This document shows, one piece after another, positions 43,969 through 52,834 of a DNA stretch of 52,834 bases (its first letter is position 1; each line of letters starts with the position of its first letter). The notes beneath the pieces were generated by a model. That model was not told the origin of the DNA. It saw only the letters and a list, made by a program, of their open reading frames with translations, and searched no databases. A program made the position numbers and the translations under genes. This stretch comes from Streptomyces caelestis (GTDB lineage Bacteria > Actinomycetota > Actinomycetes > Streptomycetales > Streptomycetaceae): NCBI RefSeq assembly GCF_001279005.1, contig NZ_LGCN01000225.1, forward strand, positions 1 through 52,834. Reading direction: 5' to 3'.

Positions 43969-44562
43969 ATGCGACCGAAGCACGAGCCCGAGCAGATCAC
44001 CGACCTCTCACGGTTGAGGGCGTTCATGAACCCGCTGCGGATGCGGCTCTACCGGCTGCTGTACGCCGCGGGCACCGCGACCGCCTCCCAGCTCGCCGAG
44101 CACGTCGACGAGACGCCCTCGCTGGTCAGCTACCACTTGCGCAAGCTGGCCGAGCACGGCTTCGTGAGCCAGGCGAGCGGCCGGGGCACCGACGGCCGCG
44201 AGCGGTGGTGGCAGGTGACGTCCGAAGAGGGCTGGGGCTTCCGCGAGTCGGACTTCGCGGACACGCCCGAGGGCGCCGCCGCCGTCGGCGCGGTGTCCCG
44301 GGGGATCTTCGACACCCGCGTCGCCCAGTACCGCACGTATCTCGACCAGAGGTCCGCCTGGGGGAAGGCGTGGACCGACGCGGCCTTCAGCTCCGAATGG
44401 CTGCTCGACCTCACTCCGGACGAACTCGCCGAGATGAGCCGCGAGTTCGAGGCGCTGGCCCGGCGTTGGCGGGAGCGCGGCAGTGCCGCCAAGGCGGCCG
44501 ACGACACCCAGGACCGCGAGCACGTGTCCGTGCACCTCTACGGCTTTCCCTTCCGGCCCTGA
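43969..44562 (+). CDS. ArsR-family (HTH_20) transcriptional repressor
   Basis: 197 residues with an N-terminal winged helix: LSRLRAFMNPLRMRLYRLLY, then ATASQLAEHVDETPSLVSYH, then GRERWWQVT. The rest is helical and typical of ArsR proteins that pair with MFS exporters (WLLDLTPDELAEMSREFEAL). It has no metal-binding Cys cluster, so it probably senses an organic ligand. The ATG at 43969 is used. The exporter gene follows after 33 bases. The product is a paralogue of the broken repressor at 39998. Confidence 0.88.
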   Translation: MRPKHEPEQITDLSRLRAFMNPLRMRLYRLLYAAGTATASQLAEHVDETPSLVSYHLRKLAEHGFVSQASGRGTDGRERWWQVTSEEGWGFRESDFADTPEGAAAVGAVSRGIFDTRVAQYRTYLDQRSAWGKAWTDAAFSSEWLLDLTPDELAEMSREFEALARRWRERGSAAKAADDTQDREHVSVHLYGFPFRP

Positions 44563-44595
44563 CCCGGCCGACTCCCCGACGTACTGGAGCCCACC

Positions 44596-45867
44596 TTGGC
44601 CGCCCCGGAGACAGTCCTGCCCGAACACGCCGCCGCACCGGCCCACCGCGACGGCAACGTCCTGCGCTGGCTCACCGCCTACACCGTCTCCCTCATCGGC
44701 GACAGCGTGTACTTCGTCGCCCTGGCCTGGTCCGCGCAGAAGGCCGCCGGTCCCACCGAGGTCGGCCTCGTCATGGCCGCCGGGGCGGTACCGCGGGCGT
44801 TGCTCATGCTCGGTGGGGGCGTGGTGGCCGACCGGTTCGACCCCCGCCGGGTGATCCTCGGCAGTGACACGCTGCGCTGCCTCCTCATCCTGGCCGTGGC
44901 CGCCGGTGTCGCGCTGACGGCTCCGGCCCTGTGGATCCTGGTCGCGGTGGCGCTCGTCTTCGGCGCCGTCGACGCACTGTTCGTACCCGCCGTCGGTGCT
45001 CTCCCGCCCCGGATCACCACCCCCGACCAGCTGGCCCGGGTCACCGGCATGCGCTCGCTGTCGATGCGCCTCAGCCAGATCGCGGGCCCGCCGATCGGCG
45101 GCCTGGCCATGGGACTGGGCGGACCCGCGGCCGCCTTCACCGTCGCCGGACTGCTCATCGCCCTCTCCCTGCCGCTCCTGCTGACGACACGGATACGGCC
45201 CCTCGGGACGTCCGACGCGAAGCGGCCGGAGCCCGGCACCGTGCGGCGGGACCTGCTCGACGGCCTGCGCTACATCCGCCGCCACCGCCTCATCGGCCCG
45301 CTCGTCGCCGTCGGCGCCGTCTGCGAACTCGGCCTCGTCAGCACTCTCAACGTCGGCTTGGTGCTCCTCAACGCCGAACGCGGCTGGGGCCCTTCCGGCT
45401 ACGGCTGGATCATCGGCGGCTTCGGCGCTGGAGCCGCGGCCGGCGCCGCGCTGCTCGCGGTCGCCGGCCGGCTGCCGCGGGCCGGCCTGGTGATGGCCGG
45501 GACGCTGCTCGTGGCCTGCGTGGGCGCGGCCTCGATCGCGCTGGCGCCCACCCTGTGGCTCGCCGTGCTGCTGGCCGTGGTCGTCGGACTGTGCGCGGGT
45601 GTCTTCGGCAGCCTGGACAGCACCCTCATCCAGACCGCGGCGGACCCGGCCTATCTGGGCCGGGTCACCTCCGTCGTCATGCTCACCATGGTCGGTCTCG
45701 CCCCCCTCGGCTATCCGCTGGTCGGCGCCGCCATCGGAGCCTGGGGCGCCGCCCCGGTGTTCGCCGCCTGCGGCGGCTTCGCCGGCCTGGGCGTGGCCGT
45801 CGCCCTGGCCTCCGACGCGGTGCGGCACGCCGAACTTCCGCGGCGGCGGCCGGGCGTGACGATCTGA
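44596..45867 (+). CDS. MFS transporter paired with intact ArsR repressor
   Basis: 423 residues, about 12 hydrophobic helices (LTAYTVSLIGDSVYFVALAW, then MLGGGVVADRFDPRRVILGS, then FGSLDSTLIQTAADPAYLGR). It has the motif A-like GVVADRFDPRR after helix 2. It starts with a TTG codon 12 bases after CTGGAG. Expression is probably controlled by the ArsR protein encoded just upstream. Likely a drug or metabolite exporter. Confidence 0.88.
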   Translation: MAAPETVLPEHAAAPAHRDGNVLRWLTAYTVSLIGDSVYFVALAWSAQKAAGPTEVGLVMAAGAVPRALLMLGGGVVADRFDPRRVILGSDTLRCLLILAVAAGVALTAPALWILVAVALVFGAVDALFVPAVGALPPRITTPDQLARVTGMRSLSMRLSQIAGPPIGGLAMGLGGPAAAFTVAGLLIALSLPLLLTTRIRPLGTSDAKRPEPGTVRRDLLDGLRYIRRHRLIGPLVAVGAVCELGLVSTLNVGLVLLNAERGWGPSGYGWIIGGFGAGAAAGAALLAVAGRLPRAGLVMAGTLLVACVGAASIALAPTLWLAVLLAVVVGLCAGVFGSLDSTLIQTAADPAYLGRVTSVVMLTMVGLAPLGYPLVGAAIGAWGAAPVFAACGGFAGLGVAVALASDAVRHAELPRRRPGVTI

Positions 45868-46053
45868 GCGCCCGCCCGTGCCCCAAGGGCCGGCCCGAGG
45901 CGGCGCCTTCGGCCGATCGCCGTACGTCTTCGGCTCCGAGTCGGTGCGGGGTGACGGGGGCGCCCGTCGCGAGGAGTACCCGGGTTTCCGGTCGGGTGAT
46001 GGTCGGCCGGATTCCAAGGAGGCGAGGGTGACTGCGTTGGCCCCGGGCCCTGG

Positions 46054-47121
46054 TCACAGGGGCGGGTAGTCGGTGTAGCCGCGGTGGTCGCCGCCGTAGA
46101 ACGTGTTCACGTCGGGCTGGTTCAGGGGTGCCTGGGTCCGCCAGCGCTGCACGAGGTCGGGGTTCGCGATGAAGGCGCGGCCGACGGCGACGAGGTCGGC
46201 CTGGTCGCCGTCGAGCAGTGACTGGGCGATGGCGGCGTCGGTGACCGGGTCCCAGCCGTTGCTGATGATGCGAGGGCCGGCGAAGCGGTGGGAGAGATCC
46301 TCGATGAGGGGCGTGGTGGGGTCTCCGATGGTGTGCAGGTAGGCCAGGCCCATGGCGGAGAGGGCGTCCACGAGCGTGCGGTAGGTGGCGGCGGTGTCGT
46401 CCGCGTCGTCCTCGATGGCGCCGTGGAGGTTGATGGCGGGTGAGATGCGGATGCCGACGCGTTCGCCGCCGATTGCGTCGGAGACGGCCTGGGCGACCTC
46501 GATGACGAAGCGGGCGCGTGCCTTCGGGGTGCCGCCGTAGGAGTCGGTGCGCCGGTTGGTGTGGGGGGCGAGGAACTGGTGGAGCAGGTAGCCGTTGGCG
46601 GCGTGGAGCTCGATGCCGTCGAGTCCGGCGTCGACGGCGGCCCGTGCGGCGTGGGCGTATTCGTCGATGACGAGGGGGATTTCGTCGGTGTCCAGTGCGC
46701 GGGGGACGGGGTGGGGCTGGGGGCCGGTGGCGGTGAACATCTCGCCGGGGGCGGCGATGGCGCTGGGGGCGACGGTTTCGGCGTGGTGCTTGTTGTCGGG
46801 ATGTGAGACGCGTCCGGCGTGCATGATCTGCGCGACGATGCGCCCGCCGTGCTGGTGGACAGCGTCGGCGACGGTGCGCCAGGCGGCGATCTGGGCGGGG
46901 GTGTGCAGGCCGGGTGAGTTCATGTACCCCTGGCCCACGGTGCTGGGCTGCACGCCTTCGGTGATGATCAGCCCGGCGGTGGCTCGCTGGCCGTAGTAGG
47001 TGGCCATGAGGTCGGTCGGTACGCCGTCGGGGGTGGCGCGGTTGCGGGTCATGGGTGCCATGACGATGCGGTTGTTCAGGGTCCACTTGCCGACGGTCAC
47101 CGGCTCGAAGAGGTCTGCCAT
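46054..47121 (-). CDS. Old Yellow Enzyme-family ene-reductase
   Basis: 355-residue FMN-dependent TIM barrel: LFEPVTVGKWTLNNRIVMAP, then MTRNRA, GLIITEGVQPSTVGQGY, QIMHAGRVSH (flavin and His/Asn-type substrate site), GIELHAANGYLLHQFL, and the phosphate-binding end ADLVAVGRAFIANPDLV. It reduces activated C=C bonds (enones, nitro compounds) with NAD(P)H. It is the last gene of a three-gene minus-strand operon with the methyltransferase and DHA2 exporter genes, suggesting detoxification of an electrophile. Confidence 0.93.
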   Translation of the reverse strand: MADLFEPVTVGKWTLNNRIVMAPMTRNRATPDGVPTDLMATYYGQRATAGLIITEGVQPSTVGQGYMNSPGLHTPAQIAAWRTVADAVHQHGGRIVAQIMHAGRVSHPDNKHHAETVAPSAIAAPGEMFTATGPQPHPVPRALDTDEIPLVIDEYAHAARAAVDAGLDGIELHAANGYLLHQFLAPHTNRRTDSYGGTPKARARFVIEVAQAVSDAIGGERVGIRISPAINLHGAIEDDADDTAATYRTLVDALSAMGLAYLHTIGDPTTPLIEDLSHRFAGPRIISNGWDPVTDAAIAQSLLDGDQADLVAVGRAFIANPDLVQRWRTQAPLNQPDVNTFYGGDHRGYTDYPPL

Positions 47122-47194
47122 GGGGGGGCTCCTGAAGGGAATGAGGCTGGGCGCGTCGTGACGAGGGCCGGCCGGGGTGCGGTGCGGTGGGTTC

Positions 47195-47845
47195 TCAGAT
47201 GCGCCGGACGGCGACAACGGTGTCGGTCACGGTTGCTTTCCGGCCGTCCGGGCCGGTCGCCTCGCGCTCGGGGGATGCCAGGCGGGCGGCAGTGAACCGA
47301 TCGGGGTCGAGGGCGAGTTCGTCGAAGATCTCCTGTGGGCGGGGGAAGCGGGTGTCGGGGTCGGTGTTCCAGGCCCAGGGGCGCACCGAGCCGTGGTCGA
47401 CGACGAGGAGGAGCCCGCCGGGGGTGAGGGCGTGGGCGGCCTGGCGCAAGATGTCGGCGCGGGGGAGGTCGTAGGGGGTCTGGAGGTACTGGGCGGACAC
47501 GAGGTCGAACGTCCCGGTGGGGAAGGTCGCGGCGAGGTCGTGCTGCTGAGTGGACACGCGGGCGGTGACGCCTGCGCGGGCTGCGTGCTGTGTGAGGCGC
47601 TGCAGTGCGGTGGGGGCGATGTCGACGGCGGTGACGTGCCAGCCGTGGGTCGCGAGCCAGACGGTGTCGCCGCCTTCGCCGCAGCCCAGGTCCAGGGCCC
47701 GTCCGGGCGGGGTGAACTGTGCGGCGGTTTCGGCGAGCACCGGGTTGGGGTCGCCCTTCCACACGGCGTCCTTGCCGCGGTAGAGGTTCTCCCAGAACCG
47801 TGCCGCCTCGGCAGGGGCCTGAGCTCCTCGGGTGGAGTCGTTCAT
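47195..47845 (-). CDS. SAM-dependent methyltransferase, class I
   Basis: 216 residues. SAM-binding motif I is ALDLGCGEGGDTVWLATHGW, motif II VTAVDIAP, and a later LTPGGLLLVVDHG strand. The N-terminus (FWENLYRGKDAVWKGDPNPV) matches methyltransferases of the thiopurine/tellurite-resistance type, which methylate small electrophiles or metalloids. It lies 19 bases after the exporter gene on the same strand. The substrate is not evident. Confidence 0.88.
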   Translation of the reverse strand: MNDSTRGAQAPAEAARFWENLYRGKDAVWKGDPNPVLAETAAQFTPPGRALDLGCGEGGDTVWLATHGWHVTAVDIAPTALQRLTQHAARAGVTARVSTQQHDLAATFPTGTFDLVSAQYLQTPYDLPRADILRQAAHALTPGGLLLVVDHGSVRPWAWNTDPDTRFPRPQEIFDELALDPDRFTAARLASPEREATGPDGRKATVTDTVVAVRRI

Positions 47846-47864
47846 CGGGGTGGCGCCTTTCCGG

Positions 47865-49370
47865 TCAGTGGGTGGGGGCGAGGGCGGTGGGCTGTGCTTC
47901 TGTGGGGGTTTTGGATGTTTTCACCAGAAGGGTCAAGGCGAGGGCGGCTGCGGCCAGGAGGGCGCCGGCGACGATGAACGCGATGCGGTAGCCGTGCAGG
48001 AAGCCCTGAAGCCGCAGGGCGCGGGATGCTTCGCCGCCGGCCGGGGTGCGGGGGGTGAGGTAGCCGGTGACGGCAGCAAGGTAGAGGGTGTTGAGGAGTG
48101 CCGGGCCGAGGGCCGCGCCGATCTGCTGGCTGGTGGTGAGTGCGGCGCCGGCCACTCCGGCGTCGCGCGGATCGACGCCGGACAGCGCGACGTCGGGGCC
48201 TGCCAGGAAGAACAGGCCCACGCCCGCACTCACGAGGATCTGGGTCGGCAGGACCTCCCCGGTGTAGCCGGAGGCACTGTCCAGGCGGGTGAGCCAGAGC
48301 AGTCCTGCGGTGGCCAGGGCGGTGCCGGCGACCATCAGGGGCTTGGGGCCGAAGCGGATGACCAGGGGCGCACCGAGTGTGGTGGTGGCGATGATCCCGG
48401 CGCTGAAGGGCAGGAAGGCGATGCCGGCCTGCAGCGGGGTGCAGTGCAGGTTGACCTGGAGGAAGTACGTCATGAAGAGGTTCATGCCGAACATGCCGGC
48501 GCCGATGAGGAGGTTGGCCAGGAACACTCCGGCCCGGTTGCGTTCCATGACTACCCGCAGCGGCAGCAGGGGGTGGGCGGTGCGGCGTTCCACGAGCACG
48601 AACGCGGTCAGCAGCAGGACGGCGGCCGCCAGGAGGATCACGGTGACGGGAGCCGTCCAGCCTCCGCCGTCGGCGGCCTGGGTGAAGCCGTAGACGAGGG
48701 CGACCAGCCCACCGGTCACCAGCAAAGTGCCGGGAAGGTCGTAGCGCCGGTCGCCCGCGGCGCGGCTCTCCCGGACGAAGCGGCAGGCGGCGAGAGCGAC
48801 GGTCAGGGCGATGGGGACGTTGATGTACATGCACCAGCGCCAGCCCGCGTACTCGGTGAGGACGCCGCCCAGGAGAAGTCCGACGGCTCCTCCGCCGCCC
48901 TGGAACGCGCCGAAGATCCCGAATGCCTTGGCGCGTTCTCTCGGGTCGGTGAAGGCAACGGTGATGAGGGAGAGCGCCGCGGGCGCCAGGAGTGCGGCGA
49001 AGACGCCTTGCAGGGCGCGTGCGGTGAACAGGGTGCCCGGGTCGGGTGCCAGACCGCCGAGCATGGAGGCTGCCGCGAAGCCCAGCAGCCCGATGGTGAG
49101 GATGCGTTTGCGTCCGGCGAAGTCGGCGATGCGCCCGCCGAGGAGCAGCAGTCCTCCAAAGGCGAGTGCGTAGGCGGTGATCATCCACTGGCGGTTCGCG
49201 TCGCCCATCGCGAGGTCCCTCTGCGCCTGCGGCAGCGCGATGTTCACGATGGACACATCGAGCACGACCATGAGGGTGGCGACCGACGCCACGATCAGCG
49301 TCGTCCACCGGCGCGGATCCGGCGCATCCGCATCCGGGACCTTCCCGGCGGTGCGAGCGGGAGTGGGCAT
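47865..49370 (-). CDS. MFS drug exporter, DHA2 (EmrB/QacA) type
   Basis: 501 residues with about 14 hydrophobic segments. Signatures are TLMVVLDVSIVNIALPQAQR (helix 1), GGRIADFAGRKRIL (motif A) and GLLLGGVLTEYAGWRW (motif C). It is the first gene of the operon; the ATG at 49370 follows AGGAGAGC. The divergent XRE-cupin gene 125 bases away is the likely regulator. Confidence 0.93.
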   Translation of the reverse strand: MPTPARTAGKVPDADAPDPRRWTTLIVASVATLMVVLDVSIVNIALPQAQRDLAMGDANRQWMITAYALAFGGLLLLGGRIADFAGRKRILTIGLLGFAAASMLGGLAPDPGTLFTARALQGVFAALLAPAALSLITVAFTDPRERAKAFGIFGAFQGGGGAVGLLLGGVLTEYAGWRWCMYINVPIALTVALAACRFVRESRAAGDRRYDLPGTLLVTGGLVALVYGFTQAADGGGWTAPVTVILLAAAVLLLTAFVLVERRTAHPLLPLRVVMERNRAGVFLANLLIGAGMFGMNLFMTYFLQVNLHCTPLQAGIAFLPFSAGIIATTTLGAPLVIRFGPKPLMVAGTALATAGLLWLTRLDSASGYTGEVLPTQILVSAGVGLFFLAGPDVALSGVDPRDAGVAGAALTTSQQIGAALGPALLNTLYLAAVTGYLTPRTPAGGEASRALRLQGFLHGYRIAFIVAGALLAAAALALTLLVKTSKTPTEAQPTALAPTH

Positions 49371-49495
49371 CGGCAGCTCTCCTGAGCGATAAGGGGCGGG
49401 ATTGCCTCAGTGGGCAACGAGGTGCATGGCTCACGTCGCCAGGAGAGTGCGTCCAGGCCCCGAAAAGTTGCAATCCTTCATGCCGTTTCAGCAAG

Positions 49496-50077
49496 ATGCG
49501 GCGCATGGATGAATTCGAGAACGTGCTGGCCGGCGTCGGACCCCGGCTGCGGGACCTGCGCCGCCGGCACGCCCTCACGCTGGCCGCGCTGGCCGAACTC
49601 ACCGGGATCTCGGAGAGCACGCTCTCCCGCCTGGAGGGCGGAGGCCGCAAACCCAACCTGGAACTCCTCCTGCCCCTGGCCCGGGCCTACAACGTCCCGC
49701 TCGACGAGCTCGTCGGCGCTCCGGAGACGGGCGATCCCCGCCTCCATCTGCGCCCCGTCACGCGCGACGGCATGACGTACGTGCCGCTGACCCGCAGGCC
49801 GGGCGGCCTGCACGCGCACAAACTCGTCATCAGCCCCACCGCCGGCGAGCCCGAGCTCCGGACGCACGAGGGCTATGAATGGATCTACGTCCTCAACGGC
49901 AGGTTCCGCCTTCACCTGGGCGACCGCATCCTGGTCATGGCGCCGGGGGAAGTCGCGGAATTCGACACCCACGTCCCGCACTGGTTGGGCCCCGACAACG
50001 ACCAGCCGGTGGAGCTGCTGGTCATCTTCGGCAAACAGGGCGAACGCGCCCACCTGCGCGCCCGCCCCACCTCCTGA
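49496..50077 (+). CDS. XRE-family regulator with C-terminal cupin domain
   Basis: 193 residues. The N-terminal helix-turn-helix is GPRLRDLRRRHALTLAALAE followed by TGISESTLSRLEGG; the C-terminal cupin barrel has HEGYEWIYVLNGRFRLHLGD and GEVAEFDTHVPHWLG, with metal-type His and Glu residues. Such proteins sense a small ligand in the cupin and repress adjacent genes. It is divergent from the DHA2 exporter operon. No clear Shine-Dalgarno precedes either ATG (49496, 49505). Confidence 0.9.
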   Translation: MRRMDEFENVLAGVGPRLRDLRRRHALTLAALAELTGISESTLSRLEGGGRKPNLELLLPLARAYNVPLDELVGAPETGDPRLHLRPVTRDGMTYVPLTRRPGGLHAHKLVISPTAGEPELRTHEGYEWIYVLNGRFRLHLGDRILVMAPGEVAEFDTHVPHWLGPDNDQPVELLVIFGKQGERAHLRARPTS

Positions 50078-50881
50078 CGCCCTCACGCCCGGGCGCACGC
50101 CCTCCCGTCACCGGCCGGATTCCTCGTCAGCGATGCCGCTCCTCTTGCCGAACCGGCAAGGGAGAGCCGACCGCCGGTCGTCACCGACGGCATGCCGCAC
50201 ACCGCCCTCCGCCGCCGTGCGAACGGCGAGACACCCGAGGAGACCCGGCCAGACCTGCTCATCCCCACCGGCCGCCACAAGAGGCACAGTCACAGCCTCC
50301 CCACCGGTCGCCGGGCGCTGACCGAGTACGGGAAGGCCCGGGCGTACCCGGAGCCCGTCGAGACGGCGCACGCAGACTTCGCCGCCCCCAGCAGCGCGAC
50401 ACACCCCCACGGAGTCACTCAGCGCTCCATGTCTGTTCGTCGTAGCCACACGAGAACAGGGCCTGCAGGGCACGGTGGGCCTCTGGTCGGAGTTCCCCCT
50501 GTCCGGCGTACGCAGGGTCGACAGCAAGCCGGAGGCGGTCGGTGAGGGCCGGGACCGTGGCCTGCGGACGACGGCGCGTACGCCCCGGGGCCGAGGTCGC
50601 GGTCCACGGGGTCCGTCCCCCGTGCGAGCTACGTGGAAGTGTCCTCCGCAGGGGGACGAGCGCGAGCCGCCGCATCCGTAGCTTGGGTCCGATACACCCT
50701 CACACACATTCATGATCACGACAGCCGCGCCCATACCGGCGCACCGCCCCATGAGCCACCGGTCCACCAGCCACCGGCCGGCACGGACATCGGAACCACC
50801 GCTGTGGTGACCGTGCGACAGCGTTCCGGCCGTGGGTGATCGCGTCTCCGGTATGCGCGCCGCTCAGAAGGAGGAAGAGCA
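50078..50881. other. Gene-poor stretch, possible gene remnant
   Basis: No complete gene is supported over about 800 bases. A minus-strand frame near 50412-50540 (LTDRLRLAVDPAYAGQGELR, then ALQALFSCGYDE) reads like a genuine C-terminus without an N-terminal part. The promoter of the SGNH hydrolase gene should lie at its right end. Confidence 0.4.
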
Positions 50882-52834
50882 GTGCGCAGCAACCTGTGTC
50901 AAGCGATCCTGACGAGAAGGAGATCTTCGGGAGGTGTGTCCCTCCTGGTGCTGATTCTCTCGGTGGCGCTGGTACTCGCCGGGTCCGCGCTGCCCGGTGT
51001 CACTCAGGAAGCCGCCGCGGCGGAGTCCGGAGGGTGCTCGGCCCATGCCACGTCCTTCGCCACCACGCCGGTGGGGGAGGGTGTCGCCGCCCTGCGGCTC
51101 GGTTGCGCCCGGGACGCCGGCGGCCTTCGCCCGTTGGCGAGTGGTGACGACGACCTGGTGGCGGCTCTTGACTTCAATCCCGGGGCCCAGCCGGATCTGC
51201 TGCACCAGCAGATGCGGGACATGGTCGGCGCCATCCGCGGGGACCAGGCCGACGGGATGTCGCTCAGCAGAGCCCTCACGCTGAACGCCGACAGGAACAG
51301 CGTGGGTTACTACCAGGAGCAGGAGGACGGCGTCAGTTACGACGGCAGCGTCCATGCCGTCGGTGACAGCCTGGTGATCGTGGTGCCGGCCGGCGACGTC
51401 AGCGCTGCGGGCTTCTGGGACGGCTTCTGGAAGAAGTTCGTCACGGGCCTGCTCTCCACCGCCACCGCTGTCGCGGCCACCGCACTGTGCCTGGCCGCCT
51501 TCGCTCCGGGCGCTGCTGCCGCCGCACCGGTCTGCGGCGCCGTGGCGGGAGCCCTGTCGGGGGGCGTCAGCGAGTTGTTGAGTGCCGCCCTGGACGGCAA
51601 GCCGATCGACGGGGAGGCATGGGGCGCCGCCCTGGGCACCGCCATGTGGTCGGCGCTCGCCGGCGGCTTCCTCGGTGCGTTCGTGTCGTTCGCGTCGGAG
51701 AGTGCCGCCTCCCTGATCGCCAACGCGCAAAGGACGTTGCGTGGTTGGGCGGTGAAGCTCGGGAACTGGGCGAACCCGCTCGGCTATGTGGCCGACGTCC
51801 TCAACGGCAACGCCGTCAACCGTCTGCTCGAGACCATCCAGCGGCTGAACCGCGGGGTGGGCGCCTCCGACGCACACCTGCGCATCATGCCGCTGGGTGA
51901 CTCGATCACGTACGGCACGGGCAGTTCGAGCGGAGCCGGGTACCGGTCGACGCTGTACGTCCACCTGAACCAGCAGGACAGGAAGGTGGAGTACGTCGGC
52001 TCGCAGCGCTCGGGACCGGCCCTTTCACCCGTCGCCAACGAGGGCCACCCCGGCTGGCTGATCAAGGACATCGCCGGCATCGCGGACTCCGTCCTGACGA
52101 CGTACCGGCCCAACGTGGTGCTGTTGCACATCGGCACCAACGACATGAGCAACAACGTCGATCCGGGGGGCGCGCCGGCCAGACTCGGCAGCCTGATCGA
52201 CCAGATCCTGCGGTACGACCCCGGGGTCACCCTGCTGGTCTCGACCATCGTGCCGTCCTCGTTCCCGGGGACCGCGGAACGGATCGCCACGTACAACGCG
52301 GCGATCCCGGGTGTCGTGGAGGCCCGGCGGGCGGCCGGCAAGAACGTCTGGCTGGTCGACATGGACGCGGTCACCACCGCCGATCTGGCCGACGGCCTGC
52401 ACCCCAACGACCGCGGCTACCAGAAGATGGCGGGAGCGTTCTACGACGGACTCGTGAGCGCGGGCCAGGCCGGCCGGATCGAGGCGCCCGACGACGGTGG
52501 CGCCCCGGGTGGAGGCCCCGTCAAGGGCTGGATCCCGCAGGAGACCATCGCGTCCGGAACGTTCAGCGGAGGCACCAGTACCGTGGTGTACGCCGACCTC
52601 GACGGCGACGGCAGAGCCGACTACCTGAAGGTCAACGCCGACAGCTCCGTGCAGGCGTGGATCAACGGCGGACCCAACCCCAAGGAGCCGGTCGGCAGCG
52701 ACTGGCTGTGGTACCCGCAGCAGACCGTCGCCGGCGGCGTCGGCGCGGCGGGCAGCACCATCCGCTTCGCCGACCTCAACGGCGACGGCAGAGCCGACTA
52801 CCTGAAGGTCAACGCCGACAGCTCGGTCCAGGCG
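50882..52834 (+). CDS. Secreted SGNH/GDSL hydrolase with FG-GAP/VCBS-type repeats (runs off window)
   Basis: 651 codons are present and no stop is reached. GTG 50882 follows GGAGGAAGAG. Layout: a signal peptide (residues about 1-45, with LLVLILSVALVLAGSALPGV), a region to about 325 with Gly/Ala-rich hydrophobic helices (residues about 180-260), an SGNH hydrolase domain (IMPLGDSITYG with Ser near 341, HIGTNDM, DGLHPND), then calcium-type FG-GAP/VCBS repeats (VYADLDGDGRADYLKV, FADLNGDGRADYLKV). SGNH domains deacylate esters or polysaccharides; the repeats are likely calcium-binding propeller blades. The Gly/Ala-rich membrane-like module before the hydrolase is unusual. Confidence 0.85.
   Translation, partial: MRSNLCQAILTRRRSSGGVSLLVLILSVALVLAGSALPGVTQEAAAAESGGCSAHATSFATTPVGEGVAALRLGCARDAGGLRPLASGDDDLVAALDFNPGAQPDLLHQQMRDMVGAIRGDQADGMSLSRALTLNADRNSVGYYQEQEDGVSYDGSVHAVGDSLVIVVPAGDVSAAGFWDGFWKKFVTGLLSTATAVAATALCLAAFAPGAAAAAPVCGAVAGALSGGVSELLSAALDGKPIDGEAWGAALGTAMWSALAGGFLGAFVSFASESAASLIANAQRTLRGWAVKLGNWANPLGYVADVLNGNAVNRLLETIQRLNRGVGASDAHLRIMPLGDSITYGTGSSSGAGYRSTLYVHLNQQDRKVEYVGSQRSGPALSPVANEGHPGWLIKDIAGIADSVLTTYRPNVVLLHIGTNDMSNNVDPGGAPARLGSLIDQILRYDPGVTLLVSTIVPSSFPGTAERIATYNAAIPGVVEARRAAGKNVWLVDMDAVTTADLADGLHPNDRGYQKMAGAFYDGLVSAGQAGRIEAPDDGGAPGGGPVKGWIPQETIASGTFSGGTSTVVYADLDGDGRADYLKVNADSSVQAWINGGPNPKEPVGSDWLWYPQQTVAGGVGAAGSTIRFADLNGDGRADYLKVNADSSVQA

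Noticed and set aside
50192..50545. 117-codon plus-strand ORF before the SGNH gene
   Set aside because: Charged, low-complexity translation without a ribosome-binding site or recognisable domain.

Overview
The window is high-GC actinomycete DNA, almost certainly from a Streptomyces chromosome. The codon third positions are very GC-rich, many genes use GTG starts, and the families present are typical of the genus: a blaA/blaB/blaL beta-lactamase locus, ArsR-MFS pairs, BGC-associated IS701-like proteins and secreted SGNH hydrolases. No rRNA, tRNA or CRISPR array was recognised.

Region 1 (1-1500) is a graveyard: the start of a replication-type helix-turn-helix gene, the C-terminus of a DnaB-like helicase, a HEPN-like C-terminal fragment, another gene tail, and the broken left end of an IS5-type element. 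Region 2 (1504-16612) is a natural-product locus. A class II DAHP synthase, an ADIC synthase (PhzE-like), an isochorismatase (PhzD-like) and an EntA-like dehydrogenase form a complete route from primary metabolism to 3-hydroxyanthranilate. A KAS III-like enzyme, an arylamine N-acetyltransferase, an FAD hydroxylase, a carboxylesterase, a luciferase-like monooxygenase, an exporter, an Rrf2 regulator and a catalytically impaired IS701-like protein accompany it. PhzF, PhzA/B and PhzG are absent, so it is not a phenazine cluster.

Region 3 (16789-18860) is a sulfane-sulfur or metal stress island: thioredoxin, two CsoR/CstR-family repressors each with a GC-tract palindromic operator, a DUF302 gene, and a decayed TauE/SafE permease. 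Region 4 (19464-32311) is accessory: an AbiE-type toxin-antitoxin pair, a secreted beta-propeller protein, the blaB-blaA/blaL inducible beta-lactamase locus, a glyoxalase-fold protein, a two-component system, a small secreted protein, a Nudix gene with an in-frame TAG, an orphan Imm1-like protein and a RibD-like reductase.

Region 5 (32645-37949) holds a second metabolic block: MFS exporter, two WrbA-like flavodoxin-fold quinone reductases around a SnoaL-like protein, an AMP-dependent acid-CoA ligase and a 54-residue ORF ending at a strong terminator. Shared TGACGGA-type promoter motifs suggest, without proving, that regions 2 and 5 are co-regulated and make one aminoquinone or acylated 3-hydroxyanthranilate product.

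Region 6 (38055-45867) has a pair of related winged-helix proteins and two ArsR-MFS efflux modules; the first ArsR gene is broken by a 7-bp tandem duplication. An FMN reductase lies between them. Region 7 (46054-52834) has an ene-reductase, methyltransferase and DHA2 exporter operon divergent from an XRE-cupin regulator, then a gene-poor stretch and a large secreted SGNH hydrolase with FG-GAP/VCBS-type repeats that runs off the window.
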